Source: Methylobacterium sp. 2A (GTDB taxonomy: Bacteria; Pseudomonadota; Alphaproteobacteria; Rhizobiales; Beijerinckiaceae). Taken from it: 61,244 nucleotides of DNA. Positions 8,148 to 17,891 of this stretch are shown here, piece by piece (position 1 is the first letter of the stretch; each line of letters begins with the position of its first letter). Position numbers and translations under genes: made by a program. Below the pieces are notes generated by a model that worked only from the letters and a program-made list of their open reading frames with translations, did no database searches and was not told the origin of the DNA. Location of the stretch: NCBI RefSeq assembly GCF_009806555.1, contig NZ_VUOK01000035.1, forward strand, positions 1 to 61,244. The letters are read 5' to 3'.

Positions 8148-8752
8148 GCCCCGACAACCCGATCCGGCGCGACGGCCTGCATGCGCGCCTGCGCGCCGCC
8201 ACCGACCCGGCGCACCGCGCGCTGGAGGCCGGCCTCGACTGGCAGGCGCGGGTGGCGACGCTGCCGGGCTATCGCGACCTGCTGGCGCGGCTCCACGGCT
8301 TCCACGCCAGCTGGGAGCACGCGATCGGCGCGCAGCTCGCCGACGAGCCGTTCCTCGCGCCCCGGCGGCGCCTCGCGCTGCTCGCCGCCGATCTCGACCA
8401 TCTCGGCCTCGCCCCGGCGGCGGTCGTGGCGCTGCCGCGACCTGAACCCATCGCGCTCGACGGCCCTGCGGCGGCGATGGGGGCACTCTACGTGCTGGAG
8501 GGCTCGACGCTCGGCGGCCAGCTGATCGGCCGGCACATCGCGGGCCTGCACGGCTTCAGCGAGACGGGGCTCACCTATTACCGCGCCCACGGCCCCCGGA
8601 CCGGCGCCATGTGGGCGGCCTTCCGGACGCGGCTGGAGGATTTCGCCGACGATCCGGCGGCGGAAACCGCGCTGACCGGGGCGGCGGTGGCGACCTTCGC
8701 GGCGATGCGGGCGTGGCTCTGCGCGCCGCACGCCATGCCGGCCGCCGGCTGA
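8144..8752 (+). CDS. bphO: Biliverdin-producing heme oxygenase BphO
   Basis: Cleaves heme to biliverdin IX-alpha, iron and CO, supplying the chromophore for the phytochrome encoded just upstream. The 202-residue all-helical protein shows the proximal heme ligand His24 in DPAHRALEAGLD and the distal-helix signature LEGSTLGGQLIGRH at about 118-131. Translation starts at a GTG at 8144 that overlaps the phytochrome stop as GTGA, so the two proteins are translationally coupled. This pairing is known for bacteriophytochromes. The next gene converges only 11 bases downstream. Confidence 0.92.
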   Translation: MSPDNPIRRDGLHARLRAATDPAHRALEAGLDWQARVATLPGYRDLLARLHGFHASWEHAIGAQLADEPFLAPRRRLALLAADLDHLGLAPAAVVALPRPEPIALDGPAAAMGALYVLEGSTLGGQLIGRHIAGLHGFSETGLTYYRAHGPRTGAMWAAFRTRLEDFADDPAAETALTGAAVATFAAMRAWLCAPHAMPAAG

Positions 8753-8762
8753 GTCCGCGGGC

Positions 8763-9656
8763 TCATTCGGCCGCCAGCGCGTCCCGCTCCGCCTTCAGGT
8801 GGACGATCAGCCGCTCGGCGAGGCGGCTCGTCGGCCGACCGGCCGGCCGCAGCAGGAACGTCTCGATCGGCGCCTCGGGCCGGAACGGCCGCAGCACGAT
8901 CGGCAGCCCGGTCAGCTCCCGGGCCGGCACCGGATCGACGATCGCGAGGCCGAGGCCCTGCGCGACGAGGCCGCAGCGCGCGGCGGTGTATTCGGCCATC
9001 ATCTCGAAGCGTGGCGTCACGCCGGCTTCCGCGAAGGCCGCCTCGACGCTGGGTTGCACGGATCCGGCTCCGGCCGAGATCAGCGGCAGCCCGGCCAGAT
9101 CCCGGGCGGTGATGACCCGCTTGCGTGCGAGGGCGTGCCGCCGCGGCAGCGCGCAGACGGCCGCCAGGGTAAGGAACGGTTCGGCCTCCACCGCCGCGTA
9201 GCCCGATCGCGGCCGTGCAAGGCCGAGGTCGCATTGCCCCGAGGCCGCCCAGGACCAGATCGTGTCCGGGCTCGGCACGTGGACCGCGATCCGGAGCCCG
9301 GGGCATTCCGCGTCGAGGCGCCGGAGCGCCCGGGGCAGGAGCCGGGAGGCCAGGGAAGGCTGGCAGGCGATCCGCAACGAGCCGGTGCCGCGCTCCCGGA
9401 TCCGCCGGGCGGCGTGGTGCAAATGGTCCAGGCCCGCGAAGGTCTGCGCGACCTCATGCGCGAAGGCCTCGCCCTCCAGCGTCGGGATCGCGCTGCCATG
9501 GCCGCGCACGAAGAGCGGAAAGCCGAGATCCGCTTCGAGCTGGGTGATGGCCCGGCTGACATGGGGCTGACCGACGCCGAGGGCCTGCGCGGCCCGCGTC
9601 ATGCCGCCGTGGCGGATCACGGCGCGGAACAGGTCGAGATGGGCCGGATTGATCAT
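8763..9656 (-). CDS. LysR-family transcriptional regulator
   Basis: A 297-residue LysR protein with an N-terminal winged helix-turn-helix (about residues 2-60: HGGMTRAAQALGVGQPHVSR) and a periplasmic-binding-like effector domain. The start is the ATG at 9656 (MINPAHLDLF); the 21 residues possible upstream do not fit the family. It is divergent from a small DMT-type permease gene 97 bases away, which is the likely target because LysR proteins usually control the divergent neighbour. The effector is unknown. Confidence 0.92.
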   Translation of the reverse strand: MINPAHLDLFRAVIRHGGMTRAAQALGVGQPHVSRAITQLEADLGFPLFVRGHGSAIPTLEGEAFAHEVAQTFAGLDHLHHAARRIRERGTGSLRIACQPSLASRLLPRALRRLDAECPGLRIAVHVPSPDTIWSWAASGQCDLGLARPRSGYAAVEAEPFLTLAAVCALPRRHALARKRVITARDLAGLPLISAGAGSVQPSVEAAFAEAGVTPRFEMMAEYTAARCGLVAQGLGLAIVDPVPARELTGLPIVLRPFRPEAPIETFLLRPAGRPTSRLAERLIVHLKAERDALAAE

Positions 9657-9753
9657 GCCGAGATTGCATGGACGCGTCGCCTCCGGGCATTTGACGGCAT
9701 GGGCCGGACCGGCTGTCAATGCCGGCCCGATCCAGCCCCCGAAAGATCCGTCG

Positions 9754-10200
9754 ATGCTCGCCCTTGCGTTCTCCGCCCTGCTCGCCGTCCTGGCGGGTGC
9801 CGGGCTCGTCGTGCAGCAGATCCTGAACGCGAACCTGCGGGTGGGGCTCGCCTCCGCCGCCTGGGCGGGGGTCGCCAGCTATACGGTCGGGCTCGCCTGC
9901 ATGGCGCTCCTGGCCGCCACCCTGCGCGATCCCGTGCCGGCGGCGAGCATGGCCGGCCGCATCCCGTGGTGGACCTGGAGCGGCGGGCTGTTCGGGGCGC
10001 TGTTCATCGGGCTCGCGATCCTGCTCGTCCCGAAGCTCGGGGCCGCGACCTTCTTCGCGCTGCTGGTGACGGGCCAGATGCTCGCCTCGGTGCTGTTCGA
10101 CCAGATCGGCCTGCTCGGCCTCGCGCAGCGGCCCATCGACCTGCCGCGCCTCGTCGGGGTGGGGCTGCTGATCGGCGGCGTCGTGCTGATCCGCCGGTAA
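9754..10200 (+). CDS. Small DMT/YdcZ-type (DUF606) permease
   Basis: A 148-residue, strongly hydrophobic protein with about five predicted transmembrane helices, starting MLALAFSALLAVLAGAGLVV. Length, the early GAGLVVQQILNANLR segment and the final LLIGGVVLIRR fit the DUF606/YdcZ half-size members of the drug/metabolite transporter superfamily. These are thought to act as dimers. The ATG at 9754 is chosen because upstream in-frame residues are polar and overlap the divergent LysR gene. Export of a small metabolite under LysR control is plausible; the substrate is unknown. Confidence 0.82.
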   Translation: MLALAFSALLAVLAGAGLVVQQILNANLRVGLASAAWAGVASYTVGLACMALLAATLRDPVPAASMAGRIPWWTWSGGLFGALFIGLAILLVPKLGAATFFALLVTGQMLASVLFDQIGLLGLAQRPIDLPRLVGVGLLIGGVVLIRR

Positions 10201-10378
10201 GGGGCCGCGCCCGACCCTATCGGGCGCATCCTTTCCCGGACGCCTGGGATGCAGGGGGAGCTGATTCGAGAACCCGCACAGCAAGCGCCATGGAGCGGCA
10301 CCGAATATGGACGCCGCACGTCTTTTCGCGCTGGATCTCGGGTCGCATTCCGCTGGCGCTCCATGCGCCCGGGGAAAG

Positions 10379-10404
10379 CGCGCCCGATCCTGCGAACGGG
10401 CGCG
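10379..10404 (-). terminator. Possible rho-independent terminator of gmk
   Basis: An 8-bp perfect stem CGCGCCCG/CGGGCGCG with a 10-base loop lies just past the gmk stop and, on the minus strand, is followed by CTTTCCCC. The stem is strong, but the T-run is short, so efficiency is uncertain. Confidence 0.5.
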
Positions 10405-10412
10405 GGCAGCCC

Positions 10413-11075
<663 letters not shown>

Positions 11076-11114
11076 CGGCGGGGCTCCGCGGTGTTGCGCA
11101 TCCGTATCCTCACG

Positions 11115-11990
11115 TCACTCGATGTTCTGGACCTGCTCGCGGAACTGCTCGACCACGGCCTTCAGGTCGAGTCCGATCCGCGACAGGCTGATGTCGTTGG
11201 CCTTGGCGCACAGGGTGTTGGCCTCGCGGCCGAATTCCTGGGCCAGGAAGTCGAGGCGCCGGCCGATCGCGCCGCCCGCCGCCAGGAGCTCGCGGGCGCT
11301 CGCCACGTGCGCCCGCAGCCGGTCGAGCTCCTCGCGCACATCCGCCTTGCCGGCGAGCAGCATCGCTTCCTGATGGAGCCGGTCCGGATCGAGTCCGCTG
11401 CTGCCGAGCGCCGCGATGGCCGCCTCCAGCCGGGCACGCACCGCCTCGGGCTGCCGGGCCGGGTTCTCCTCCGCGGCCTGGGTGAGCGCCGCGATCCGGT
11501 CGACCTGGGCGGTGACGACCTGTTCGAGCTGGCGCCCCTCGGCCCGGCGCGCCGCCACGAGATCCGCCACCAGCCGGGCCGCCCCCTCGGTCAGATCCCG
11601 GGTGAGGGCCGCGGTATCGGCCGTCTCGTCCTCGACCTCGACGACGCCCCGCAGGCCGAGCAGCCCGTCCATCGTGGCGGGGGCCACGCCCTCGGGGACC
11701 GGCACCCGCGCCACCGCCTGGGCGAGGCTCGCCAGCAGCGACTCGTTGATCCGCACCCGCGCGGCCGATTCCGGCTTGGTCAGGGTGAGGGTCAGCTGGC
11801 ACTGGCCGCGGGAGAGGGCCTTCTGGAGGGCGGCGCGGGCCGCCTCGCCGGGGCCGTCCTGGCCGGCCGGCACACGGACGCGCACCTCCAGGCTGCGCCC
11901 GTTGACGCTGCGGACCTCCCAGGCCCAGTGGACCGATCCGGTCGCGCCCGCGATCCGGGCGAAGCCGGTCATGCTCGCGATCTGGGCCAT
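11115..11990 (-). CDS. yicC: YicC/YloC family endoribonuclease
   Basis: A 291-residue protein of the YicC family; E. coli YicC is an endoribonuclease involved in small-RNA turnover. The signature N-terminus MAQIASMTGFAR and the C-terminal block FLAQEFGREANTLCAKANDISLSRIG (split here as FLAQEFGREANT and LCAKANDISLSRIG) are both intact. The start is set at the ATG at 11990 by that N-terminal motif; 34 upstream in-frame residues are not family-like. It precedes gmk as in many alphaproteobacteria. Its usual upstream partner mltG is separated from it by the plus-strand toxin-antitoxin locus. Confidence 0.93.
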   Translation of the reverse strand: MAQIASMTGFARIAGATGSVHWAWEVRSVNGRSLEVRVRVPAGQDGPGEAARAALQKALSRGQCQLTLTLTKPESAARVRINESLLASLAQAVARVPVPEGVAPATMDGLLGLRGVVEVEDETADTAALTRDLTEGAARLVADLVAARRAEGRQLEQVVTAQVDRIAALTQAAEENPARQPEAVRARLEAAIAALGSSGLDPDRLHQEAMLLAGKADVREELDRLRAHVASARELLAAGGAIGRRLDFLAQEFGREANTLCAKANDISLSRIGLDLKAVVEQFREQVQNIE

Positions 11991-12298
11991 GGCGAACCCC
12001 GTTGCGGAGAAGATCGGCGCCTGTAGCACGGATCGTCCCGCCGGGAAGAGGCGGTTGGGCGGTCGTGCCACGGATGACATGCGTGTGGACACCGGAACGG
12101 GGGCCAGGTCGCGGTCGTCCCGGCCGGCTAACCTGCGTCATGGCGTCGGCATCCGTCCACATCGGCTCGATCGCGGGGCCGTCGAGATCCTCAGCGTGAG
12201 GCCGTTCCCGAGGGAGAGCGCCGCCGCTCATCGAGAGGCATGCCATGGCGGCACCGGGCCTCCCGGCCGGCCCGGGTCCTTGATGGAATTTCCAAAAA
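11991..12298. other. Gene-free stretch upstream of yicC and of the TA locus
   Basis: This 308-base stretch separates yicC (minus) from the toxin-antitoxin locus (plus). No family-like protein is encoded in any frame, and no RNA gene is recognised. Base composition drops in GC near 12285-12320, which marks the edge of the TA locus. It should contain the yicC promoter, but no clear -35/-10 pair could be assigned. Confidence 0.5.
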
Positions 12299-12313
12299 TA
12301 CGTAATTTACGTA
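12299..12313. promoter_or_regulatory. Palindromic operator of the TA locus
   Basis: TACGTAATTTACGTA is a perfect 15-bp palindrome ending 17 bases before the likely antitoxin ATG. It lies in a local AT-rich patch in an otherwise GC-rich region. Phd/YefM-type antitoxins autoregulate by binding short palindromes at this position, so this is the probable operator. Confidence 0.65.
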
Positions 12314-12330
12314 AAATGGTGGGGCGACCG

Positions 12331-12630
12331 ATGCTGACCTTCGGAACCACGGATCTTCAGCGCAGGACAGCGGACGTTCAGAAGGCCGCTTTGAAGTCAC
12401 CGGTCCTGCTGACCTATCACGACAAGCCCCGGTTCATCATGATGACCGTCGAGGAATATGCCCGGCGCCCGGGCGTCGATCTCGTGGCCGGGCCCGAGTC
12501 TTTGCCGGACAGTGCGGTGGCGCGTCTCCAGGCGATCGCGGAAGCGCATCCTGACGCCGAATGCGTGGTCGCTGGCGGCTTGGCAGCTTTGCTCGACGAG
12601 GAGACCGAGCGTGGCAGCCTCGCTCCCTGA
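12331..12630 (+). CDS. Type II antitoxin, Phd/YefM family
   Basis: A 99-residue protein beginning MLTFGTTDLQRRTADVQKAA. The N-terminal half matches the Phd/YefM DNA-binding fold: short beta strand, helix, then PVLLTYHDKPRFIMMTVEEYAR. The C-terminal half, ending in the AALLDEETE segment, would wrap the toxin. In-frame ATGs at 12283 and 12316 are alternatives; 12331 fits the family start best. It overlaps the toxin start by about 20 bases, as is typical of TA pairs. It looks intact although the toxin is frameshifted. Confidence 0.78.
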   Translation: MLTFGTTDLQRRTADVQKAALKSPVLLTYHDKPRFIMMTVEEYARRPGVDLVAGPESLPDSAVARLQAIAEAHPDAECVVAGGLAALLDEETERGSLAP

Positions 12631-13113
12631 GCCGGTTCCCGGGCTCGTCTTCCGCTACGATTATCTACGGCCCCGCCACCATGACGAAGGCGTCGAGAAC
12701 CCGAAAGAGCGTCCGGCGTGCATCCTGCTGGTCCTCAAGGCCGGAGAGGTCCTGACCGGCGCGACTCTGATCGACGAGAGGTCCGGAAGAAACGTCGTGG
12801 ACTACACGGCGAGCGAAGGCGACATCGTCATCGTCCCCATCCAGACCGACCCGCCGGATGCGGAGCACTGGGTATCGAACTCAGTCTGGACACCAAGGCT
12901 TACGTCGGCCTGCCCGGCGACAAGCCCTCTTGGGCCATCATCTCGGAGGTCAACATCGACCGGTGGCCGAATTCGGGACTGGGTCGCGTCCCCGGGACAG
13001 GTGCGTTCGCCTATCGACGGCACCTCCCGGGACCTGTCATGGCGGCCATCGCCAGAACCTTCCTCAAGCTTCGGGAGCGGAAGCTGGTTCGCGGGCTCAC
13101 CCGTCATCCTTGA
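12611..13113 (+). pseudogene. Frameshifted PemK/MazF-like toxin
   Basis: From the GTG at 12611 the frame encodes a PemK/MazF-like N-terminus (LPEPVPGLVFRYDYL, then ERPACILLV and GDIVIVPIQTDPPDAE) to about 12866. The rest of the fold (GIELSLDTKAYVGL, SWAIISEVNIDRWP, VMAAIARTFLKL) continues in the -1 frame to a TGA at 13111-13113. Joining the frames near 12866 restores a continuous family-like protein of about 165 residues, so one base appears to be missing. MazF-type toxins are mRNA endonucleases. No slippery heptamer is seen at the junction, so this is probably a pseudogene or a sequencing error rather than programmed frameshifting. Confidence 0.72.
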
Positions 13114-13290
13114 CGGACAGGCCTGACGCTGGCCGACTTGCCATTCGCCGCCGGGAGGGACGCATCATGGGCGGTCCACGCCCCTGAATTGTCCATCTCG
13201 GACACTCGGAAGCGGGTCTTGAATGGCTCGCCGCGCCGATGCGCCTTCCTGTTCAGCAGCGTGGTGCGCGGCGGCCTCAGGCGTCGAACC

Positions 13291-14703
13291 TCAGCGCCGC
13301 CCCTTCGGTGCGGGCGTCGGCGCCGCGAGCGACGGCACGGTCTTGGGCGAGCCGAGATCGTAGCTGCGGTTCTTCAGCGGATCGAGCCGCGTGCCCTCGG
13401 AGGCGTCGAAGGCCCGGCTGGCCGGCGTGCTCGTGTCGAGGAAGGCGGCGTTCGTGCTCCCCGCGCCATCGCCGCCGGGAACGCCCCCCGGCGCGTAGGC
13501 CGAGGCACGGCCCGGGACGGCCGGATCCGGGCCCGGCTCGACCTTGTCGACCGCGTCCGGCGGCGCCTGCCGGCTCTTCTCCACCGCCCGCCACCGGGCG
13601 ACGTTGCGCTGATGCGCCTCCAGCGAATCCGCAAACGCGTGGCCGCCGGTGCCGTCCGCCACGAAATAGAGGTCCTTGGTCCGGGACGGGTTGGCCACCG
13701 CCTCCAGGGCGGCCTTGCCGGGATTGGCGATCGGGCCCGGCGGCAGGCCCTCGATCACGTAGGTGTTGTAGGGCGTCGGCCGGTCGATCTCGGAGCGCAT
13801 GATCCCGCGGCCCAGCGTGCCGCGCCCGCCCACGAGTCCGTAGACGATCGTCGGGTCCGATTGCAGCTTCATCCGCTTGTTCAGGCGGTTGATGAACACG
13901 CCCGCCACCCGGGGCCGCTCGTCGGCGCGGCCGGTCTCCTTCTCGACGATGGAGGCCAGCGTGACCATCTCGGCCGGGGTCCGCACCGGGACGTCGGCGC
14001 TGCGGCGGAGCCAGATCTGGTTCAGCACCTCGCGCTGCTTGGCCTTCATCAGGTCGATGATCTTCTGGCGCGTGGCGCCGCGCTCGAACTTGTAGGTGTC
14101 GGGCAGGAGCGACCCCTCCGGCGGGATCTCGTTGATCTCGCCGGTGAGCACGTCGTTGTCGTTGAGGCGGTTCACGATCTGCTCGGAGGTCAGGCCCTCC
14201 GGGAAGGTGATGGCGTGCTGGACCTGCCGGCCGGTGGCGATCGTGTCGAGCGCATCGGCGATGCTGGCATGGGCCTTGAACGCGTACTCGCCGGCCCGGA
14301 GCGCGGGCCGTCCGCCGAAGCGGGCGGCGAATTCGAACAGGCCGGTATGGTCGATCACGCCCTCGCGCTTCAGGGTCTCGGCGATCTCGGTGGTGCCGCT
14401 CGGCGGGATCACCACGACCTTGTCGGCGCCAAGCGGCCCCGCCTCGCGCACCTGCCGCTGGAACAGCGTGATGCCGATCATCGCCGCGATGGCGATGACC
14501 ACCGCGAAGGTCAGCGCGCCGCTGACGACGCCGACGAAGCCGCTGCGCTCGCGCTCGGGCCGCTCCGGGGGCGGGGGCGCGACGGTCGGCTTGATCGCCT
14601 CGCCGGGCGAACGCGGCGAGAGCCGCTGCGGCAGGGCGGGCTCGTCCGTCGGATCCTGCACGATGCGTTCGGGCGCGGGCAACTTTGAGCGGCGGAAGAA
14701 CAT
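13291..14703 (-). CDS. mltG: Endolytic murein transglycosylase MltG
   Basis: Cleaves nascent glycan strands and is thought to set peptidoglycan chain length during elongation. The 470-residue protein has a cytoplasmic Pro-rich N-terminus (1-54), one transmembrane helix (about 56-80) and a periplasmic YceG domain. The domain contains PEGSLLPDTYKF (195-206) and the catalytic SIVEKETG (251-258), followed by VFINRLNKRMKLQSDPT. The ATG at 14703 (MFFRRSKLP) is chosen because about 100 upstream in-frame residues are not family-like. A low-complexity Pro/Ala/Gly tail of about 100 residues follows the enzyme domain. The usual fabF/acpP neighbours are missing, and mutM lies upstream instead. Confidence 0.94.
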   Translation of the reverse strand: MFFRRSKLPAPERIVQDPTDEPALPQRLSPRSPGEAIKPTVAPPPPERPERERSGFVGVVSGALTFAVVIAIAAMIGITLFQRQVREAGPLGADKVVVIPPSGTTEIAETLKREGVIDHTGLFEFAARFGGRPALRAGEYAFKAHASIADALDTIATGRQVQHAITFPEGLTSEQIVNRLNDNDVLTGEINEIPPEGSLLPDTYKFERGATRQKIIDLMKAKQREVLNQIWLRRSADVPVRTPAEMVTLASIVEKETGRADERPRVAGVFINRLNKRMKLQSDPTIVYGLVGGRGTLGRGIMRSEIDRPTPYNTYVIEGLPPGPIANPGKAALEAVANPSRTKDLYFVADGTGGHAFADSLEAHQRNVARWRAVEKSRQAPPDAVDKVEPGPDPAVPGRASAYAPGGVPGGDGAGSTNAAFLDTSTPASRAFDASEGTRLDPLKNRSYDLGSPKTVPSLAAPTPAPKGRR

Positions 14704-14854
14704 CGGGATCCTGTCTGGGTCCGCGCGGCCCGTCACGCATCGCGGGCCGGGATCGGCTGCCCGCAACCGGGTGCGCACGTCGAGGCCTGCGACCCTAGCC
14801 GGGTTTGTGGCGAAAATGCCGTTCCGCGGCGCGAAACGGTACGGATCGCCGCAG

Positions 14855-15745
14855 TCAGCCGGGAGGCTGGCAGGTCGCGCAGAAGAAGGTCGAGCGGTTG
14901 GCCTGCACGATCCGGGTGATCGCGCCGCCGCAGCCCGGCCGACTGCAGGCGAGGCCGACCCGGTCGTAGACCCGGAAGGCGTGCTGGAAGGCGCCCGCGC
15001 TGCCATCCGTGTGGGCGTAGTCGCGCAGGGTCGAGCCGCCGGCCTTCACGGCCTCCTCCAGCACCTGCACGATCGCCTTGGCGAGCGCATTGGCCCTGGG
15101 GGTCGGCCGCCCATCGGGTCGCGCGAGGCTGCCTGCCGGGGTCTCGGGATGCAGCCGCGCCCGGTGCAGGGCCTCGCAGACATAGATGTTGCCGAGCCCC
15201 GCGATGAGGCGCTGATCCAGGAGGGCGGCCTTCAGCGGCGTGATCTTGTGGCGGAAGAGCTGCGCGATCACCGCGCCGGTGAGTCCGTCGAGGGGCTCGA
15301 CGCCCATCTTGGCGAAGTGGCGGCAGGTCGCGAGGTCCCGGCTCGGGACGAGGTCCATGAAGCCGAAGCGGCGGGCGTCGTTGTAGGTGACGGTGGCGCC
15401 GGTGCTCATCGCCATCACCACGTGGTCGTGCTTGGGCGTGCCCTGTGCCCCCTCCAGGTAGAAATCCCCCGGTGAGAGGTTGCTGCCATCGGGCAAAGCC
15501 ACGTCGAACCGGCCGCTCATGCCGAGATGCATGATCAAGGTCTCGCCGGAATCGAGATCGGCGGTGAGGTACTTCGCCCGGCGCGCGAGCCCCGTCACGG
15601 TGCGGCCCTCCAGCCGGGCGGCGAAGCGCTCGGGGAAGGGGAAGCGCAGGTTGGGCCGGCGCAGGGTGACGCGGCTGAAGCGCGCGCCGACCATCGCGGG
15701 CTCCAGCCCGCGCCGCACCGTCTCGACCTCGGGAAGCTCCGGCAT
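14855..15745 (-). CDS. mutM: Formamidopyrimidine-DNA glycosylase MutM (Fpg)
   Basis: Removes 8-oxoguanine and FapyG from DNA and nicks the abasic site. The 296-residue protein begins [14 protein letters not shown], giving the catalytic Pro (residue 2) and Glu3. Lys58 lies in RRAKYL, and the H2TH helix region [20 protein letters not shown] is intact. The C-terminal zinc finger has its four Cys (CSRPGCGG and CATCQ). In many alphaproteobacteria mutM is divergent from ubiE; here the divergent neighbour is an accessory propeller gene, which suggests an insertion or rearrangement at this junction. Confidence 0.96.
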   Translation of the reverse strand: MPELPEVETVRRGLEPAMVGARFSRVTLRRPNLRFPFPERFAARLEGRTVTGLARRAKYLTADLDSGETLIMHLGMSGRFDVALPDGSNLSPGDFYLEGAQGTPKHDHVVMAMSTGATVTYNDARRFGFMDLVPSRDLATCRHFAKMGVEPLDGLTGAVIAQLFRHKITPLKAALLDQRLIAGLGNIYVCEALHRARLHPETPAGSLARPDGRPTPRANALAKAIVQVLEEAVKAGGSTLRDYAHTDGSAGAFQHAFRVYDRVGLACSRPGCGGAITRIVQANRSTFFCATCQPPG

Positions 15746-16186
15746 GTCTTTCGCTGTTCGCGGCGCCTCGTGCGCCGGCTTTTGGATATCGGCGGGATCG
15801 GTCGGCGCCGCAACGGCTCGGCCCCGCGCGGTTTGCCGCGCTCGCCCGCCATCGCACCGAACCTGATTGCCCGCTCGCAGCGCGCAAGTCTGCCCTATGC
15901 GTACAATCTAACGTCGTCGAGCGGCACCGCAGGCGCCCCGCGCGGCCGGGGGCGCCAAACCTACGCAGCAGATCGAGGGGAATCGTTTCAACAGTTCTAA
16001 AGTATTAGGAATGCAGTTCCAGAGGAGATCCAAGAAAAAATCAGGTGACATCTGCGTGTCTGGGTGCAGACTGCTTGGGAAACCTCAAGAAGACGGAGGG
16101 TTGCCCGCATCACGCCCGGTCGGAAAACCCATGTCTGGACTGGGCGCAACAGGCGATGTCGCAACGTGCAACGCAGGAATTGAACG
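15746..16186. other. Gene-free junction between mutM and the propeller island
   Basis: These 441 bases contain no family-like protein in any frame and no recognisable RNA gene. The left part has the GC-rich composition of the neighbouring genes; from about 15960 the sequence becomes AT-richer, with short A-runs, and this composition continues into the propeller gene. The change marks the probable edge of an acquired segment. An AGGAA-like ribosome site lies just before the ATG at 16187. Confidence 0.5.
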
Positions 16187-17860
16187 ATGTCGGATTCTTC
16201 CAACACCAATCCTAGTTATCTCATCGCGAATCAGATCGTCGGGAACGGTCCCGTCGATCTCCTGACGTCCAAGTACGCCTGGGCCTTCAAGGGTGAGAAG
16301 GCCAACGCCTGGACGGACAGGGACATCAGTGTTGGGAAAGGCGAGGACGGAGACAGCATCGTCTTCGCCTCGTTCGCCAGCAATCTCACGGGCGGGAACT
16401 ACAGCGACAAAGAACATATCTTTCTGAGAGACACACAGTTCGGCTTTACGACCCTGGTCACGCCCAGCGACGCCAACGGCGCCAGTTACCAGCCGGTCAT
16501 CTCCCGCGACGGCAAGAAGGTCGCCTACATCTCAAGAGCCACCAACATCGTGAACGGCGACACGAACGACCGGCCGGATCTGTTCGTGAAGGACGTGAGC
16601 TGGGAGGGGAATGGGTTGGTCCAGCGCGTCGACACGGGCTGGAACGGCAAGCAGGGCTACGGCGACGTGCTGTATCCGGCCCTCTCGCCGGACGGGTCGA
16701 AGATCGCCTTCTGCTACTCGGACAGCAGCATCCTCGACGGCACCGACCTGAGGACCTGGCACGTCTACGTGAAGGACCTCGTCACGGGCAACCTCAGCCG
16801 GATCTCCGAGGACGCGAGCCACAAGCCCGGCAACGGCGACAGCGTGTCGCCGCTGGCCTGGTCGGCGGACGGCACGCGGCTGGCCTTCATCTCCGAGGCG
16901 TCGAACCTCGTGGGTGGGGACACGAACGGCGCGCCTGATCTGTTCGTGAAGTATTTCAGCGACGGACACCTCAATCGCGTGGCGACGAACGTCGACAGGT
17001 ATCACGGGCTGGCGTTCGATCCGAACGACAATAATTTTCTCGCATTCTCATCCGAATTAGTGCACGGTGATTCGAGTAAGCATACCGATGTGCTGATTGA
17101 AAATCTGAATACTGGGATCATTGACCGCGCTTCACTGGACAGAAACAACAATGAGTTGAACGGTGACAGCTTCGGTCCATCCTTCTCGGAAGATGGACAG
17201 ACGTTGTTTTTTGCGACCAGTGCCGATATCGGCAACGTGGGCGACAGCAACAAGCATATCAACATTTATGCAAAAGATAGACACTCTAAAGATTTGACCT
17301 TGTTGTCGTCCGCGTCGGACGGGACGCCGGGCGATGGGAACAGCTATCCGGTGCTGGCCTCGCCAAAGCTAGGGGATAAGGTGTACTTCGCCTCGACGTC
17401 GAGCAATCTGGCGGCCAACGACGGCGGCACCGGCAACGACATCTTCGCGCGCACGATCCGCTCGACGGACACGATCGACATCCATCGGGCGGACTTCAGC
17501 AAATATGGGGCCGCGTGGAAGTACGGGAGCCTGCTGTTTACCGATCCGGACCGGGACGACACGCACACGGTGAGCGTGGCGAAGGCGGATGGCGACCTGG
17601 GCAACCTGTTTGCCGACGTGCGGAGCGAGCCGAACGGCGGCTACGGGGCGGTGGGCTGGCGCTACCGGCTGCTGGCCGAGGACTTCAAGAAGCTGGCGGC
17701 GGGGACGACGAAGGACGACACGTTCACGGTGACGATCGACGACGGTCATGGCGGCGTGGAGAGCCATGATGTGACGGTGCATCTTCACGCACCTGACGCG
17801 ACGTCAGCGGCGAGCGTGAGCGTGCAGGAGAGCCACGGCTTGACCGGCTTGGAGATCTGA
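16187..17860 (+). CDS. Beta-propeller (PD40/TolB-like) protein with VCBS-type C-terminal domain
   Basis: A 557-residue protein with no recognised enzyme signature. Repeated PD40/TolB-like strands are visible: QPVISRDGKKVAYIS (102-116), YPALSPDGSKIAF (163-175), PLAWSADGTRLAFIS (222-236) and PSFSEDGQTLFFATS (331-345). A second recurring unit, N(L/I)V-GDTN--PDLFVK, occurs at about 120-135 and 240-255, with a variant near 407-420. Residues 445-535 resemble a VCBS/cadherin-like adhesion domain ending DTFTVTIDDGHGGVESHDVTV. No N-terminal signal peptide is seen; large VCBS proteins are often type I secretion substrates, so export by a C-terminal signal is possible. The central part (about 17000-17300) is AT-richer than its surroundings. 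A diverged partial copy lies at 19002-19190. Confidence 0.72.
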   Translation: MSDSSNTNPSYLIANQIVGNGPVDLLTSKYAWAFKGEKANAWTDRDISVGKGEDGDSIVFASFASNLTGGNYSDKEHIFLRDTQFGFTTLVTPSDANGASYQPVISRDGKKVAYISRATNIVNGDTNDRPDLFVKDVSWEGNGLVQRVDTGWNGKQGYGDVLYPALSPDGSKIAFCYSDSSILDGTDLRTWHVYVKDLVTGNLSRISEDASHKPGNGDSVSPLAWSADGTRLAFISEASNLVGGDTNGAPDLFVKYFSDGHLNRVATNVDRYHGLAFDPNDNNFLAFSSELVHGDSSKHTDVLIENLNTGIIDRASLDRNNNELNGDSFGPSFSEDGQTLFFATSADIGNVGDSNKHINIYAKDRHSKDLTLLSSASDGTPGDGNSYPVLASPKLGDKVYFASTSSNLAANDGGTGNDIFARTIRSTDTIDIHRADFSKYGAAWKYGSLLFTDPDRDDTHTVSVAKADGDLGNLFADVRSEPNGGYGAVGWRYRLLAEDFKKLAAGTTKDDTFTVTIDDGHGGVESHDVTVHLHAPDATSAASVSVQESHGLTGLEI

Positions 17861-17891
17861 TCAGGCCTGAGCGCAGCCGGCGATCCAATCG

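Noticed and set aside
5493..8486. Very long open frame on the minus strand opposite the phytochrome and heme oxygenase genes
   Set aside because: Its translation is Arg/Ala/Gly/His-rich with no family features. It is the GC-rich antisense shadow of a gene with clear conserved domains.
12850..12880. Programmed -1 frameshifting in the toxin gene
   Set aside because: No slippery heptamer or downstream stem is apparent at the frame junction; a simple one-base deletion explains it better.
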